Positions 39,629-48,457 of a stretch of 64,000 bases of DNA are shown one piece after another. This stretch comes from Ramlibacter pallidus (GTDB lineage Bacteria; Pseudomonadota; Gammaproteobacteria; Burkholderiales; Burkholderiaceae_C), in assembly GCF_015070875.1 (NCBI RefSeq), contig NZ_JADDIV010000001.1, positions 279,144-343,143 on the forward strand. The letters run 5' to 3'. The first letter of the stretch is position 1. Every line of letters begins with the position of its first letter. The position numbers were made by a program, and so were the translations under genes. The notes beneath the pieces were generated by a model. That model did no database searches and had not been told where the DNA came from. It saw nothing but the letters and a program-made list of their open reading frames with translations.

Positions 39629-40687
39629 ATGACCCAGCAGTTCTCGGCCGCGACGTTGCGGTCCACCGTCGCCACCGTGATCCAGGCCGCCGGCAGTTCG
39701 CCGGAAGAAGCCGGGAAGGTGGCGGACAACCTGGTGCTCGCCAACCTGAGCGGCCACGACTCGCACGGCGTCGGCATGGTGCCGCGCTACGTCGAGGCGG
39801 TGCTGGAAGGCGGCCTGAAGCCCAACGCGGGTGTGGCCGTCAAGCTCGATGCCGCCAGCCTGCTGGCACTGGACGGGCAGCGCGGCTACGGCCAGGTGGT
39901 CGGCGAGCAAGCCATGCTGCTGGCGATGGAGCGCGCGCAGCAGGCGGGCAGCTGCGTGATGGCGCTGGCCAACGCGCACCACCTGGGCCGCATCGGGCAC
40001 TTCGCCGAGATGGCGGTGGCGCGCGGCCTGGTGTCCATCCACTTCGTCAACGTGCAGTCGCGTCCGGTGGTCGCACCCTGGGGCGGCGGCGACGGCCGCT
40101 ACGGCACCAATCCCTTCTGCGTGGGCGTCCCGCTGGTGGGCCGCGAGCCTTTCGTGCTCGACTTCGCCACCAGCCGCGTGGCGCAGGGCAAGATGCGCGT
40201 CGCCCACAACGAGGGACGCCAGGTCGAGCCCGGCTACCTGATCGACGAACACGGTCGTCCCACCACCAACCCAGGTGTCGTGGTGGTGCCGCAGCCGGGA
40301 GGCATGTTCGGCGCCCTGCTCGCCTTCGGCGAGCACAAGGGCTACGGGATGGCGGTCGCCTGCGAACTGCTGGGCGGCGCGCTCACGGGCAGCGGCACCT
40401 GGCACCGGCCGGCCGACAACCTGCGGGCCGTCATCAACGGCATGTTCACCATCGTCGTCGACCCGCGCAAGCTCGGCACGCAGTCCAGCTTCGACGGCGA
40501 GGCCACCGCCTTCGTCGACTGGCTGAAGCAAAGCCCGCCCGCGCCCGGTTCCGACGCCGTTCTGGTGGCCGGCGAACCCGAGCGCCAGGCCCGCGTGCAG
40601 CGCGAGACCGAAGGCATCGCGCTGGACGACCAGACCTGGGCGGAGATCGTCGCCGCGGGCGCCAAGGTCGGCGCCCGCGTGGGCTGA
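39629..40687 (+). CDS. Malate/L-lactate/ureidoglycolate dehydrogenase family (Ldh2) oxidoreductase
   Basis: A 352-residue NAD(P)-dependent dehydrogenase of the LDH2/MDH2 family (not a Rossmann LDH). The conserved NLSGHDSHGVGMVPRYVEAV segment (residues about 43-62) carries catalytic His and Arg; ALANAHHLGRIGHFAEMA and GTNPFCVGVPL form the cofactor region. In this locus it may oxidise or reduce the hydroxy acid released by the FAH hydrolase, such as lactate or glycolate. It is the last plus-strand gene, converging on the gene at 40692 with 4 bases between. Confidence 0.9.
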   Translation: MTQQFSAATLRSTVATVIQAAGSSPEEAGKVADNLVLANLSGHDSHGVGMVPRYVEAVLEGGLKPNAGVAVKLDAASLLALDGQRGYGQVVGEQAMLLAMERAQQAGSCVMALANAHHLGRIGHFAEMAVARGLVSIHFVNVQSRPVVAPWGGGDGRYGTNPFCVGVPLVGREPFVLDFATSRVAQGKMRVAHNEGRQVEPGYLIDEHGRPTTNPGVVVVPQPGGMFGALLAFGEHKGYGMAVACELLGGALTGSGTWHRPADNLRAVINGMFTIVVDPRKLGTQSSFDGEATAFVDWLKQSPPAPGSDAVLVAGEPERQARVQRETEGIALDDQTWAEIVAAGAKVGARVG

Positions 40688-40691
40688 GGCC

Positions 40692-41108
40692 TTACTTCAG
40701 GCGCTGCCAGCGCTGGAAGCGGTCGTCCGTGTGGACGTTCGCCGGCACGTTGGCCCAGTACTGGGTCGTGGTGATGGTGCTGTTGCCGTCGACGCGCGTG
40801 CTCTGGTGGGCCTGCACCACCGAAGCGCCGTGGATGTGCGTCTGCACGACGGGCATGCTGCCCTGCGTGCCCATGCCGCCCGGCTGCTGCAGCGCGTTGC
40901 TGCCGTCGGCCGGGGCGATGCGGTTGGCCGTGGTGGTCGCGCCGGCGGTGCTGCCGGTGGTCACGCCGGTCGTGCCGGCCGCGCCGGCGGCGGCGCCCGC
41001 GGAGGCACCGGACGCGGCGCCGGCCGCGCTGCCCGACTGGGCCAGCGCGCCGCCCGCGGCGAGTGCGAGGACTGCGGCAAGGCCCGCGGCCTGGGTGAAC
41101 TTCTTCAT
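40692..41108 (-). CDS. Exported protein with C-terminal FQRWQRL motif, paralogue 1
   Basis: A 138-residue secreted or periplasmic protein. The signal peptide (MKKFTQAAGLAAVLALAAGG, cleavage after ALA) is followed by a low-complexity Ala/Gly/Ser/Thr region, then a C-terminal module ending YWANVPANVHTDDRFQRWQR and two final residues. The start ATG at 41106-41108 is preferred over one two codons earlier because GGGAGAG lies at proper spacing. No known family was recognised. It is the third gene of a tandem set of related genes (41482, 41138, 40692) on the minus strand. Confidence 0.8.
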   Translation of the reverse strand: MKKFTQAAGLAAVLALAAGGALAQSGSAAGAASGASAGAAAGAAGTTGVTTGSTAGATTTANRIAPADGSNALQQPGGMGTQGSMPVVQTHIHGASVVQAHQSTRVDGNSTITTTQYWANVPANVHTDDRFQRWQRLK

Positions 41109-41137
41109 GTGCATCTCTCCCTTGGGGTTGGTGGGGC

Positions 41138-41470
41138 TCAGCGCAGGCGCTGCCAGCGCTGGAAATCGGCGTCACGCTCGACGCCCGCGGGAACGTTGAC
41201 CCAGTAGCGGGTGGTGACCGTGCGGGTGTTGCCGTTCACCGACTCGCTGGTGGCGGCCTGCGCCACCACCGCGCCCGGCACGGTGGCCGAAGGCATCACC
41301 GCCACGGTGGCCGCCGGCGTGGCAGAAGCGGTCGCCACGCCGGGCGTGACCACCACGCCGGTGCCCGAACTCACGGCGACGCCGCCGGCGGACTGCACGT
41401 GCGTCTGCGCGAAGGCGGGGGCGGAGACGACGAGTGCCGCGAGCGCCCATCCGATGTGCTGCTTTTGCAT
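41138..41470 (-). CDS. Exported protein with C-terminal FQRWQRL motif, paralogue 2
   Basis: A 110-residue protein with signal peptide MQKQHIGWALAALVVSAPAF (cleavage after FA-Q) and a Val/Ala/Thr-rich linker (GVAVSSGTGVVVTPGVATAS). The C-terminus ends YWVNVPAGVERDADFQRWQR, closely like its two neighbours. AAGGAG precedes the start by six bases. Only the last about 25 residues are strongly conserved among the three, suggesting that this module is the functional or recognition part. Confidence 0.82.
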   Translation of the reverse strand: MQKQHIGWALAALVVSAPAFAQTHVQSAGGVAVSSGTGVVVTPGVATASATPAATVAVMPSATVPGAVVAQAATSESVNGNTRTVTTRYWVNVPAGVERDADFQRWQRLR

Positions 41471-41481
41471 GGCTTGCTCCT

Positions 41482-41829
41482 TTACATCAACCGTTGCCAG
41501 CGCTGGAAATCGACGCGGGTGCCGATGTCGCTGGGGACATTCCAGTAGTGCTTCACGACCGAGGGGCCGGCCGACACGCTGGCGGCCGGGCCGCCGAGGA
41601 CCGCGGTGGAAGGCGCCGCGGCGACGGTCGCCTGGCTGGGCGCCACCGCGATGTGCGAACCGGCGAGCACCGCTTCGCCGACGACGGCGCCGCGGATCGG
41701 CTTCGATTGCGGCGGTCCTTCGAAGATGACGTAGCCGGGGGTCGTGAAGGTGCCTGCGGCGGACTGCGCGAACGCGGCAGGCGCCGCGATGGCTGCGATC
41801 GCCGCGGCGGCGAGGACGATTCTTTTCAT
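41482..41829 (-). CDS. Exported protein with C-terminal FQRWQRL motif, paralogue 3
   Basis: A 115-residue protein with signal peptide MKRIVLAAAAIAAIAAPAAF and AAGGAG eight bases before its ATG. The central region (GYVIFEGPPQSKPIRGAVVG) differs from the other two, but the last residues are HYWNVPSDIGTRVDFQRWQR followed by Leu-Met. It is the first gene of the tandem set; 11 bases separate it from the second. No partner or regulator gene is adjacent. Confidence 0.82.
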   Translation of the reverse strand: MKRIVLAAAAIAAIAAPAAFAQSAAGTFTTPGYVIFEGPPQSKPIRGAVVGEAVLAGSHIAVAPSQATVAAAPSTAVLGGPAASVSAGPSVVKHYWNVPSDIGTRVDFQRWQRLM

Positions 41830-41936
41830 GGAGGGCACTCCTTGTGGGATCTGGTCGTGCCATTCCAAGCCCATCGCGCGAGCCTGAGCGCAGGCCTGCG
41901 TTGATGCCGCGTGTCAGCGGTCCACGGACGCCGCGC

Positions 41937-42623
41937 TTACGGCACAGGCAGCGGCGGCAGCGCACGCACCACGTCGCCCGCGATCGGGAAGATGCGGTCG
42001 CCGGCGCGCGGCTCGATGCGGTGCATGCCGGTGAAGCTGCCGAAGGCCGGCAGGATGCCGACTGCCTGGCGCGGCAGCTGGCCGCTGTCGTCGCCCAACC
42101 AGAAGCAGGGCAGCCTCAGCCGTTCGAACGCGCGGCCGGTCACGCTGATGCACGGGTGCCAATGGCCGGCGAGCACGTAGGCGTCCCGGACCGGGCGGGG
42201 GTGGTGGCACAGCGCGAACGGCCCCGCGCGGAGCGGCTCGTCCACCACCGCGAAGCCCAGGCTGGCGGGGGGATCGCCTGCGCGGTCGTCGTGGTTGCCG
42301 CGCACGAGAGTGACCTGCAGGCTGGGATGGCGCGCCCGCCACGCGTGCAGGACGGCCAGCGTGCCGCTGGCATGCGAGCGCACCGAATGCAGGAAGTCGC
42401 CGAGGAAGACGACGTGCTCCGCCTGCGTGTCCGCGATCGCGGCATCGAGCTTGGCGACGGTCTCGGTCGTCGTGCCGCGCGGCACCGGCACGCCGAGCTT
42501 GCGGAAGCTCACGGCCTTGCCGAAATGCGCGTCGGCGACCAGCAGCATGCGCTGCGCGGACAGGAACAGGGTGCCGGAGGGATGCAGCAGCGCATCCTCG
42601 CCGGCCAGGCGGATTCTCAGCAC
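41937..42623 (-). CDS. pdeM: Ligase-associated DNA-damage-response endonuclease PdeM-like metallophosphoesterase
   Basis: A 228-residue calcineurin-like phosphoesterase. Metal-binding motifs are complete: LVADAHFGK, VVFLGDFLHS, LVRGNHDDRAGD, ALCHHPRP and AGHWHPCISV. The size and motif spacing match PdeM, a metallophosphoesterase usually coded with an ATP-dependent DNA ligase, exonuclease and helicase in a DNA-repair cluster. None of those genes is seen here, so this is an orphan copy or those partners are elsewhere. It is 37 bases after the slmA-like stop on the same strand. Confidence 0.85.
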   Translation of the reverse strand: MLRIRLAGEDALLHPSGTLFLSAQRMLLVADAHFGKAVSFRKLGVPVPRGTTTETVAKLDAAIADTQAEHVVFLGDFLHSVRSHASGTLAVLHAWRARHPSLQVTLVRGNHDDRAGDPPASLGFAVVDEPLRAGPFALCHHPRPVRDAYVLAGHWHPCISVTGRAFERLRLPCFWLGDDSGQLPRQAVGILPAFGSFTGMHRIEPRAGDRIFPIAGDVVRALPPLPVP

Positions 42624-42660
42624 GTCGGGAAGATGGGAAGCGCGCGGGGCGCCGCCCAGC

Positions 42661-43293
42661 CTACAGCATGCGGGCCAGGCTGGCTTCGAGGTGCTCCGAC
42701 GGCGGGCGCTTGAAGCCCGAGCGCGCGAAGCGCTGCAGGCGGCCGACGATGAAGGCGGTGAGCACGGAGGCCCGCACCGAGGCGTCCACCGTCGGCGTGG
42801 CGCCGTCGGCGCCGGTGCGCAGGCACTGCTTCAGCGAGGCTTCGACCTTGTCGAAGAACTGGTTCATGCGCTGCTGCAGGCGGTCGTTCTCGAACACCAG
42901 GGCGTCGCCGACCATCACGCGGGTCATGCCCGGGTTCTTCTCGGCGAACTGGATCAGCATCGCCACGATGCGCCCGGCCTGGGCCGGGCCGGCGGCTTCG
43001 CGCTCGGCGATCTGGTTGATCAGGGTGAAGACGCTCTGCTCGATGAACTCGATCAGGCCTTCGAACATCTGCGCCTTGCTGGCGAAGTGGCGGTACAGCG
43101 CGGCCTCGCTCACGTCCAGGCGGGCGGCCAGTGCGGCCGTGGTGATGCGCTCGGCGCCGGGCTGCTCCAGCATGGTGGCCAACGCCTGCAGGATCTGCAC
43201 GCGGCGCTCCCCCGGCTTCGGGCGCTTGCGCACCGCCGCGGGCGTGTCGCCGGCGGGCGTGGGTTCGGGGGTGTCGAGCTCGGCGTGGGACAT
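42661..43293 (-). CDS. slmA: Nucleoid occlusion factor SlmA
   Basis: A 210-residue TetR-fold DNA-binding protein. The N-terminus is proline-rich (DTPEPTPAGDTPAAVRKRPK), then the helix-turn-helix TTAALAARLDVSEAALYRHF with FASKAQMFEGLIEFIEQSVF, the hallmark of SlmA, which binds the chromosome and inhibits FtsZ near it. The C-terminal dimer domain follows. The start at 43291-43293 begins MSHAELDTPEPTP. In related Burkholderiales slmA is commonly near argB, as here. Confidence 0.9.
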   Translation of the reverse strand: MSHAELDTPEPTPAGDTPAAVRKRPKPGERRVQILQALATMLEQPGAERITTAALAARLDVSEAALYRHFASKAQMFEGLIEFIEQSVFTLINQIAEREAAGPAQAGRIVAMLIQFAEKNPGMTRVMVGDALVFENDRLQQRMNQFFDKVEASLKQCLRTGADGATPTVDASVRASVLTAFIVGRLQRFARSGFKRPPSEHLEASLARML

Positions 43294-43393
43294 AGGGCCT
43301 AGGTCAGCTGTTGCGATTTGATTCTCGCATACCCGGCCGTGGGAACCTCCCACCCCATCCATGAGAAATACAGCCAGGACGCCGAGTAGGTGC

Positions 43394-44821
43394 TTACCCC
43401 GGGAGGGGAAGTGTGACTTTCAAGCCACGCCCGCCGGCCCCGGGCTGCAGTTGCAGGTGGCTGTGGTGGACGCGCGCGATCTCCTCGGCGATCGCCAGGC
43501 CGAGGCCGTTGCCTTCCGCCACCGTGCCCTGCACGCGGTAGAAGCGCTCCAGGATGCGCGGGATCTCGGACGCATCGACCCCGGGCCCGTCGTCCTCCAC
43601 CTCGATGAAGGGATCGCCGGCGCGCCGGCCGCAGCGGATCGTCACGCTGCCGCCCTCGTGCGTGTACTTCACCGCGTTGTCCACCAGGTTGGCCAGCAGC
43701 TCGCGCAGCAGCCATTCGTGCCCCATCACCTGCACCGGCGCCGCGTCCAGGCCCAGGTCGATGTGGCGCGCCGTCGCCGCGTCCAGGTGCGCCTGCAGGC
43801 CGTCCTCGCAGAGGGATTTCAGGTCGACGCGCTGCTGCGGCTGCGCGTGCATGCCGCGCGCGTCGGCCCGCGAAAGCGCCAGCAGCTGGTTGGCGAGCTG
43901 CGACGTGCGGCGCGTCGCATTGCGCAGCTTGTAGACCTGCTCCGTCGGCAGGGCCAGGGTGCCCTGCTGGCCGGTGGTGCCCGCCGCCTGCGCCCAGGCC
44001 TCCACCTGTGCCTGCAGGCCGGCGAGGGGCGTGCGCAGCTGGTGCGCCGCGTCGGCGACGAAACGCCGCTGGCTCTCCGCCTGCGCGTTGACCAGGCCGA
44101 ACAGGCGGTTCAGCGAGTCCACCAGCGGCCGCACCTCCTCGGGCGAGGCGCCTTCGTCGATGGCGCTCAGGTCGCGCGGCGAGCGCCGTTCCACCGCCTC
44201 CTTCAGCGCCAGCAGCGGCTTGAGGGCGCGCTGGACCGCCCACCGCACCGCAAACGCCGCGGCGGCGATCAGCACCAGGTTCGGCAGCAGCACCTTGAAC
44301 AGGATGGAGCGCGCCCATTGCTGGCGCGGGTCCGATCCGTCGCTGACGGCCACCACCACGTCGCCGGACACGGTCTGCTGGCGCTGGCGCACGATGCGCC
44401 AGGTGGTGCCGTTGTGCTCCTCGCTGTGGAACTCCGCGGCGGTGTCCGACGGCGGCAGTCCGCCCAGCCATTCCTCGCCGTGCAGCACCTTGCCGTCGAG
44501 GTCGGTGATCGCATAGGCCGAGGAGCCGGGGCGCTGCTTCAGGAACTCCTCCACCGGCGGCGCCAGCAGCAGCAGCGGCTTGTCGCCCGTGTCGCCGATG
44601 ACGGAGTCGGCCACCAGCGGCACCAGCGCCAGCAGCCGCTGGTCCTGCTGCGTCGCGACGTTGTCGGCGGAGCGGTAGTCGAACCAGGCATTGAGCACCG
44701 CCAGCAGGATCAGCGGCGTGATCAGCATGACCAGCAGCCGCCGCCGCAGGCCGGAGGTCACCCCCGTCACGTCGGCGCCGCGGGTCCGCGAGGCGCGCGC
44801 GGCGGGGCGCAGCCGCGGCAT
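43394..44821 (-). CDS. Sensor histidine kinase (TctE-like)
   Basis: A 475-residue membrane kinase. It has a first membrane helix at about residues 27-46 (LLVMLITPLILLAVLNAW), a periplasmic sensor region, a second helix around 172-192 and a HAMP-like linker. The phosphoacceptor histidine is in FVADAAHQLRTPLAGLQAQV (near residue 260) and the ATPase domain has ANLVDNAVKY, DGPGV and GNGLGLAIAEEI. The gene overlaps its response regulator by one base. TctE-type kinases sense tricarboxylates; no transporter is adjacent, so the signal is unknown. Confidence 0.92.
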   Translation of the reverse strand: MPRLRPAARASRTRGADVTGVTSGLRRRLLVMLITPLILLAVLNAWFDYRSADNVATQQDQRLLALVPLVADSVIGDTGDKPLLLLAPPVEEFLKQRPGSSAYAITDLDGKVLHGEEWLGGLPPSDTAAEFHSEEHNGTTWRIVRQRQQTVSGDVVVAVSDGSDPRQQWARSILFKVLLPNLVLIAAAAFAVRWAVQRALKPLLALKEAVERRSPRDLSAIDEGASPEEVRPLVDSLNRLFGLVNAQAESQRRFVADAAHQLRTPLAGLQAQVEAWAQAAGTTGQQGTLALPTEQVYKLRNATRRTSQLANQLLALSRADARGMHAQPQQRVDLKSLCEDGLQAHLDAATARHIDLGLDAAPVQVMGHEWLLRELLANLVDNAVKYTHEGGSVTIRCGRRAGDPFIEVEDDGPGVDASEIPRILERFYRVQGTVAEGNGLGLAIAEEIARVHHSHLQLQPGAGGRGLKVTLPLPG

Positions 44822-45522
44822 CACTCCGCCTCGGGCGGCCGCAGTTCCAGGCGGTAGCCGAAGCCGCGGATCGAGCGCAGCGCCACGCCGTAGGGCTCCA
44901 GCTTGCCGCGCAGCCGGGAGATGTAGACCTCCACGGCGTTGGGCGTGATCTCCTTGTCCCAGCCCGTCAGGGCCTGCAGCAGCTTGTCCTTGCTGGCCGG
45001 CTTGGGGGCGTTGATCAGGAGGTATTCCATCACCGTCCACTCGCGCGGGCCGAGCTCGATCGGCACCGACTGGCCGCTGCGCTGCGCGCTGGCGCGCCGG
45101 TTCGCGGTGTCGAGCTCGATCGGGCCGAAGCTGAGGACGGCCGAGGTCGCGGCCTGCGAGCGGCGCAGCAGCGCGCGCAGGCGCGCGAGCAGTTCCGGCA
45201 GCTCGAAGGGCTTGACCATGTAGTCGTCGGCGCCGAGGTCGAGGCCCTGCACGCGGTCGTGCAGCGCGTCGCGCGCGGTGAGGATCAGCACCGGCATGTG
45301 CTGGCTCGCCATCTCCGGGCGGCGCAGCCGGCGCGTGAGCTCCAGTCCGTCCATGTTCGGCAGGCCGATGTCGATGATGGCCGCATCGAACACCTCGGAG
45401 CGCAGCACTTCCTCGGCCCGCTCCCCGCTGCCGACCCAGTCGACCGCATAGCCGGCGTTCGACAGCCCCAGCTTGATGCCGCTGGCGACCATCACATCGT
45501 CTTCGACCAACAACAGCCGCAT
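44821..45522 (-). CDS. OmpR-family response regulator (TctD-like)
   Basis: A 233-residue regulator. Receiver domain: acidic pocket EDD at 7-9, phosphorylated Asp51 in IIDIGLPNMDG, Thr and Lys in LTARDA and VKPFELPELLARL. The C-terminal winged helix (GPREWTVMEYLLINAPKPAS then VEVYISRLRGKLEPYG) completes an OmpR/PhoB type protein. It is coded directly before its kinase and 7 bases after argB, so argB and this pair may be co-transcribed. Confidence 0.92.
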   Translation of the reverse strand: MRLLLVEDDVMVASGIKLGLSNAGYAVDWVGSGERAEEVLRSEVFDAAIIDIGLPNMDGLELTRRLRRPEMASQHMPVLILTARDALHDRVQGLDLGADDYMVKPFELPELLARLRALLRRSQAATSAVLSFGPIELDTANRRASAQRSGQSVPIELGPREWTVMEYLLINAPKPASKDKLLQALTGWDKEITPNAVEVYISRLRGKLEPYGVALRSIRGFGYRLELRPPEAE

Positions 45523-45529
45523 CGTGGCC

Positions 45530-46423
45530 TCAGTTCGAACGGATCATGGTGCCGTACGCCTGGTCGGTGAGGATCTCCAGGAGCATGGCGTGCGGCACGC
45601 GGCCGTCGATGATGTGGACGGCGTTCACGCCGGCCTTCGCGGCGTCGAGCGCGCCGCTGATCTTGGGCAGCATGCCGCCGGAGATGGTGCCGTCGGCGAA
45701 CAGTTCGTCGATGCGCGCCGCCGTCAGGTCGGTCAGCAGGTTGCCGGCCTTGTCCAGCACGCCGGGCGTGTTGGTCAGCAGCACCAGCTTCTCGGCCTGC
45801 AGCACCTCGGCCAGCTTGCTCGCCACCACGTCGGCGTTGATGTTGTAGCTCTCGTTCTCGTCGCCGAAGCCGATCGGGCTGACCACGGGGATGAAGTTGT
45901 CCTCCAGCAGCGCGCGCACCACGCCCGGGTCGATCTGCACGATGTCGCCGACCTGGCCGACGTCGTGTTCCTTCGTCGGGTCCTTGCTGTCGACCATCTT
46001 CAGCTTGCGCGCGCGGATCAGGCCGCCGTCGCGGCCCGTCAGGCCCACCGCCTTGCCGCCGGCCTTGTGGATGAAGCCGACGATGTCCTGCTGCACCTCG
46101 CCCGCCAGCACCCATTCGACGACTTCCATCGTCTCCGCATCGGTGACGCGCATGCCCTGGATGAACTCGCCCTTCTTGCCCAGGCGGTTGAGCGCCTGCT
46201 CGATCTGCGGGCCGCCGCCGTGCACCACCACCGGGTTGATGCCCACCAGCTTGAGCAGCACGACGTCTTCCGCGAAGTCGGCCTGCAGCTCCGGGTCGGT
46301 CATGGCGTTGCCGCCGTACTTGATCACCATGGTCTTGCCATGGAAGCGCCGGATGTACGGCAGCGCCTGGGCCAGGATTTCGGCCTTGTCGCGGGGGGCG
46401 ATGGAGGGAGCGGGCTGGGTCAT
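45530..46423 (-). CDS. argB: Acetylglutamate kinase
   Basis: Phosphorylates N-acetylglutamate in arginine biosynthesis. The 297-residue amino-acid kinase has [10 protein letters not shown] at the ATP site, [10 protein letters not shown] for the glycine-rich loop, and [19 protein letters not shown] near the C-terminus. It is close to full size, with an N-terminal helix ([18 protein letters not shown]) as in arginine-sensitive ArgB. Its upstream neighbour is the polysaccharide cluster, its downstream the two-component regulator. Confidence 0.94.
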   Translation of the reverse strand: MTQPAPSIAPRDKAEILAQALPYIRRFHGKTMVIKYGGNAMTDPELQADFAEDVVLLKLVGINPVVVHGGGPQIEQALNRLGKKGEFIQGMRVTDAETMEVVEWVLAGEVQQDIVGFIHKAGGKAVGLTGRDGGLIRARKLKMVDSKDPTKEHDVGQVGDIVQIDPGVVRALLEDNFIPVVSPIGFGDENESYNINADVVASKLAEVLQAEKLVLLTNTPGVLDKAGNLLTDLTAARIDELFADGTISGGMLPKISGALDAAKAGVNAVHIIDGRVPHAMLLEILTDQAYGTMIRSN

Positions 46424-46445
46424 GGTGGCTTCTTCGATGGCGGCT

Positions 46446-48425
46446 TCAGGCTTGCGCGGGCGCGGGTTCCGGCGGGATCGACACCGGGCCGAGGTGGTCG
46501 ACGATCTCGTTGCCACCGGCATACCCGGACACCAGGACCGACAGCGCCGACTTGATGGCCGCGACGTCGTTGCATTCGACGGCGGCGCGCATCGCCTGCA
46601 GCTGGCGCACGAGCTCGGGCCACTCCACCAGCTCCTCGCGCGCCTTCATGATGCGGGGGTGCGAGGTCTGCAGCGGATTGTCGCCGATGAGCAGTTCCTC
46701 GTAGAGCTTCTCGCCGGGGCGCAGGCCCGTGATCTCGATCTCGATGTCGCCGAAGGGGTGGTCCGCGTCTCGCAGCGACAGCCCGGACAGCGCGATCATC
46801 CGCTGCGCCAGGTCGAAGATGCGCACCGGCGTGCCCATGTCCAGGACGAACACGTCACCGCCCACCGCCATCGCGCCCGCCTGCAGCACCAGCTGCGCCG
46901 CCTCCGGGATGGTCATGAAGTAGCGCGTGACCTCCCGGTGCGTCACCGTCAGGGGGCCGCCGAGCGCGAGCTGCTTGCGGAACAGCGGCACGACGCTGCC
47001 GCTGGAGTCGAGCACGTTGCCGAAGCGCACCATGGCGAAGCAGGTGCGGCGGGGCAGGTTCTGCGCGTGCACCGGAAGCAGCCCGGTGAAGTCGACGGCC
47101 TGCTGCGCCGCGAGCGCCTGCAGGATCAGCTCGGCGACGCGCTTGCTCGCCCCCATCACGTTGGTGGGGCGCACCGCCTTGTCGGTCGAGATCAGCACGA
47201 AGCGCTCCACGCCACACGCGATTGCCGAAGCCGCGACCTTGAGCGTGCCGAAGACGTTGTTGTCCACGCCCTCGGCGGCGTTGTGTTCCACCATCGGAAC
47301 GTGCTTGTAGGCGGCCGCGTGGTAGACGGTCTGCGGCCGGTAGGCGCGGAAGATGTCGCCGAGCCGCCGGAAGTTGCGCACGCTGCAGAGGAGCGGCACG
47401 AGGTCCACCTCGAGGCCCTGCCTGGAACAAAGCGCCATCAGCTCGTTGTGGATGGCGTACAGGCCGAACTCGTTGTGCTCCACGAGCAGCAGGCGCCGCG
47501 GCCGCTGCCCCGTGATCTGCCGGCAGAGTTCGCCGCCGATGCTGCCGCCGGCGCCCGTGACGAGCACCACCTTCCCGGTCAGGTTCATCGCGAGCAGCTC
47601 GGGATCGGGCGCGACGGCGTCGCGGCCCAGCAGGTCTTCGAGGTCGAGTTCCTGGATGTCCTGGACGGAGACCCGGCCGGACGCCAGGTCCGTCATCGCA
47701 GGCACCGTCCGCACGTGCACCGGCAGGCGGCGCAGGCTCTCGATGATCTCGTTGCGCTGCGCCCTCGTGATGCCGGGAAGGGCCAGCAGGATGTCCGTCA
47801 CCTTCTGCAGCTCGACGATCTCGTCGACCTCGTCGGCGGCGATGACGCGATGGCCGTGGATGGTCCGGCCGGTCTTGTGCGGATCGTCGTCCACGAAGGC
47901 CACCAGCCGGAACTTGCGCGAATGGGCGATGGCGGCGGCGGCCTCGATGCCGGCCCGGCCTGCACCGTAGATCAGCACGCGCGCGCGGTGGCCGGGGTCG
48001 ATCAGTTCGTGCAGCGCCTCGTCGCGCAGCAACGCGCCGGCGAGCGCCCGGCTCGCCGCCACCAGCACCAGCACGATCACCGGCTGGATCAGGCCGAGGC
48101 TGCGCGGGATCTCCGGCAGCCGCAGGACCAGCAGCACGCCGAACAGGATGGCGCCGTGCAGGGCCGTCGCCTTCGCCATCGACAGCAGCGACTGGAGGTC
48201 GACGTACCGGAACACCACCCGGTAGAGGCGGAACTGCATGAACGCGGCGACCTGGATGGCCAGGGCCATCGCGAAGACGCCCCAGGCGAGCTGCGTCGGC
48301 TCGTAGGGCGTGTCCAGACGCAGCGAGAAGGCACACCAGGTGGCGACCACCGAGATGACGGCGTCGACCGCCATCACCGTGAGGACCTTGGCGTACCGCG
48401 GCCAGCCGAGCGAACTAGTCCACAT
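46446..48425 (-). CDS. wbpM: Polysaccharide nucleotide-sugar 4,6-dehydratase (WbpM/CapD-like)
   Basis: A 659-residue membrane protein with four N-terminal helices (from residue 13, [20 protein letters not shown], to about 125), a CoA-binding-like domain ([20 protein letters not shown]) and the catalytic Rossmann domain [20 protein letters not shown]. The active site [18 protein letters not shown] is the large-type SDR variant of WbpM, which forms UDP-4-keto-6-deoxy-GlcNAc. It is the last gene of the polysaccharide cluster, as in Pseudomonas aeruginosa O-antigen loci. It probably supplies the QuiNAc/FucNAc-type first sugar used by the sugar transferase at 48458. Confidence 0.92.
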   Translation of the reverse strand: MWTSSLGWPRYAKVLTVMAVDAVISVVATWCAFSLRLDTPYEPTQLAWGVFAMALAIQVAAFMQFRLYRVVFRYVDLQSLLSMAKATALHGAILFGVLLVLRLPEIPRSLGLIQPVIVLVLVAASRALAGALLRDEALHELIDPGHRARVLIYGAGRAGIEAAAAIAHSRKFRLVAFVDDDPHKTGRTIHGHRVIAADEVDEIVELQKVTDILLALPGITRAQRNEIIESLRRLPVHVRTVPAMTDLASGRVSVQDIQELDLEDLLGRDAVAPDPELLAMNLTGKVVLVTGAGGSIGGELCRQITGQRPRRLLLVEHNEFGLYAIHNELMALCSRQGLEVDLVPLLCSVRNFRRLGDIFRAYRPQTVYHAAAYKHVPMVEHNAAEGVDNNVFGTLKVAASAIACGVERFVLISTDKAVRPTNVMGASKRVAELILQALAAQQAVDFTGLLPVHAQNLPRRTCFAMVRFGNVLDSSGSVVPLFRKQLALGGPLTVTHREVTRYFMTIPEAAQLVLQAGAMAVGGDVFVLDMGTPVRIFDLAQRMIALSGLSLRDADHPFGDIEIEITGLRPGEKLYEELLIGDNPLQTSHPRIMKAREELVEWPELVRQLQAMRAAVECNDVAAIKSALSVLVSGYAGGNEIVDHLGPVSIPPEPAPAQA

Positions 48426-48457
48426 GGCGGCTCCCGTCCGGCCAGCGGCCGGCCATG

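Noticed and set aside
43339-43353. GTGGGA-ACC-TCCCAC hairpin after the sensor-kinase gene
   Set aside because: Short stem without a T-run on the minus strand; too weak to call a terminator.
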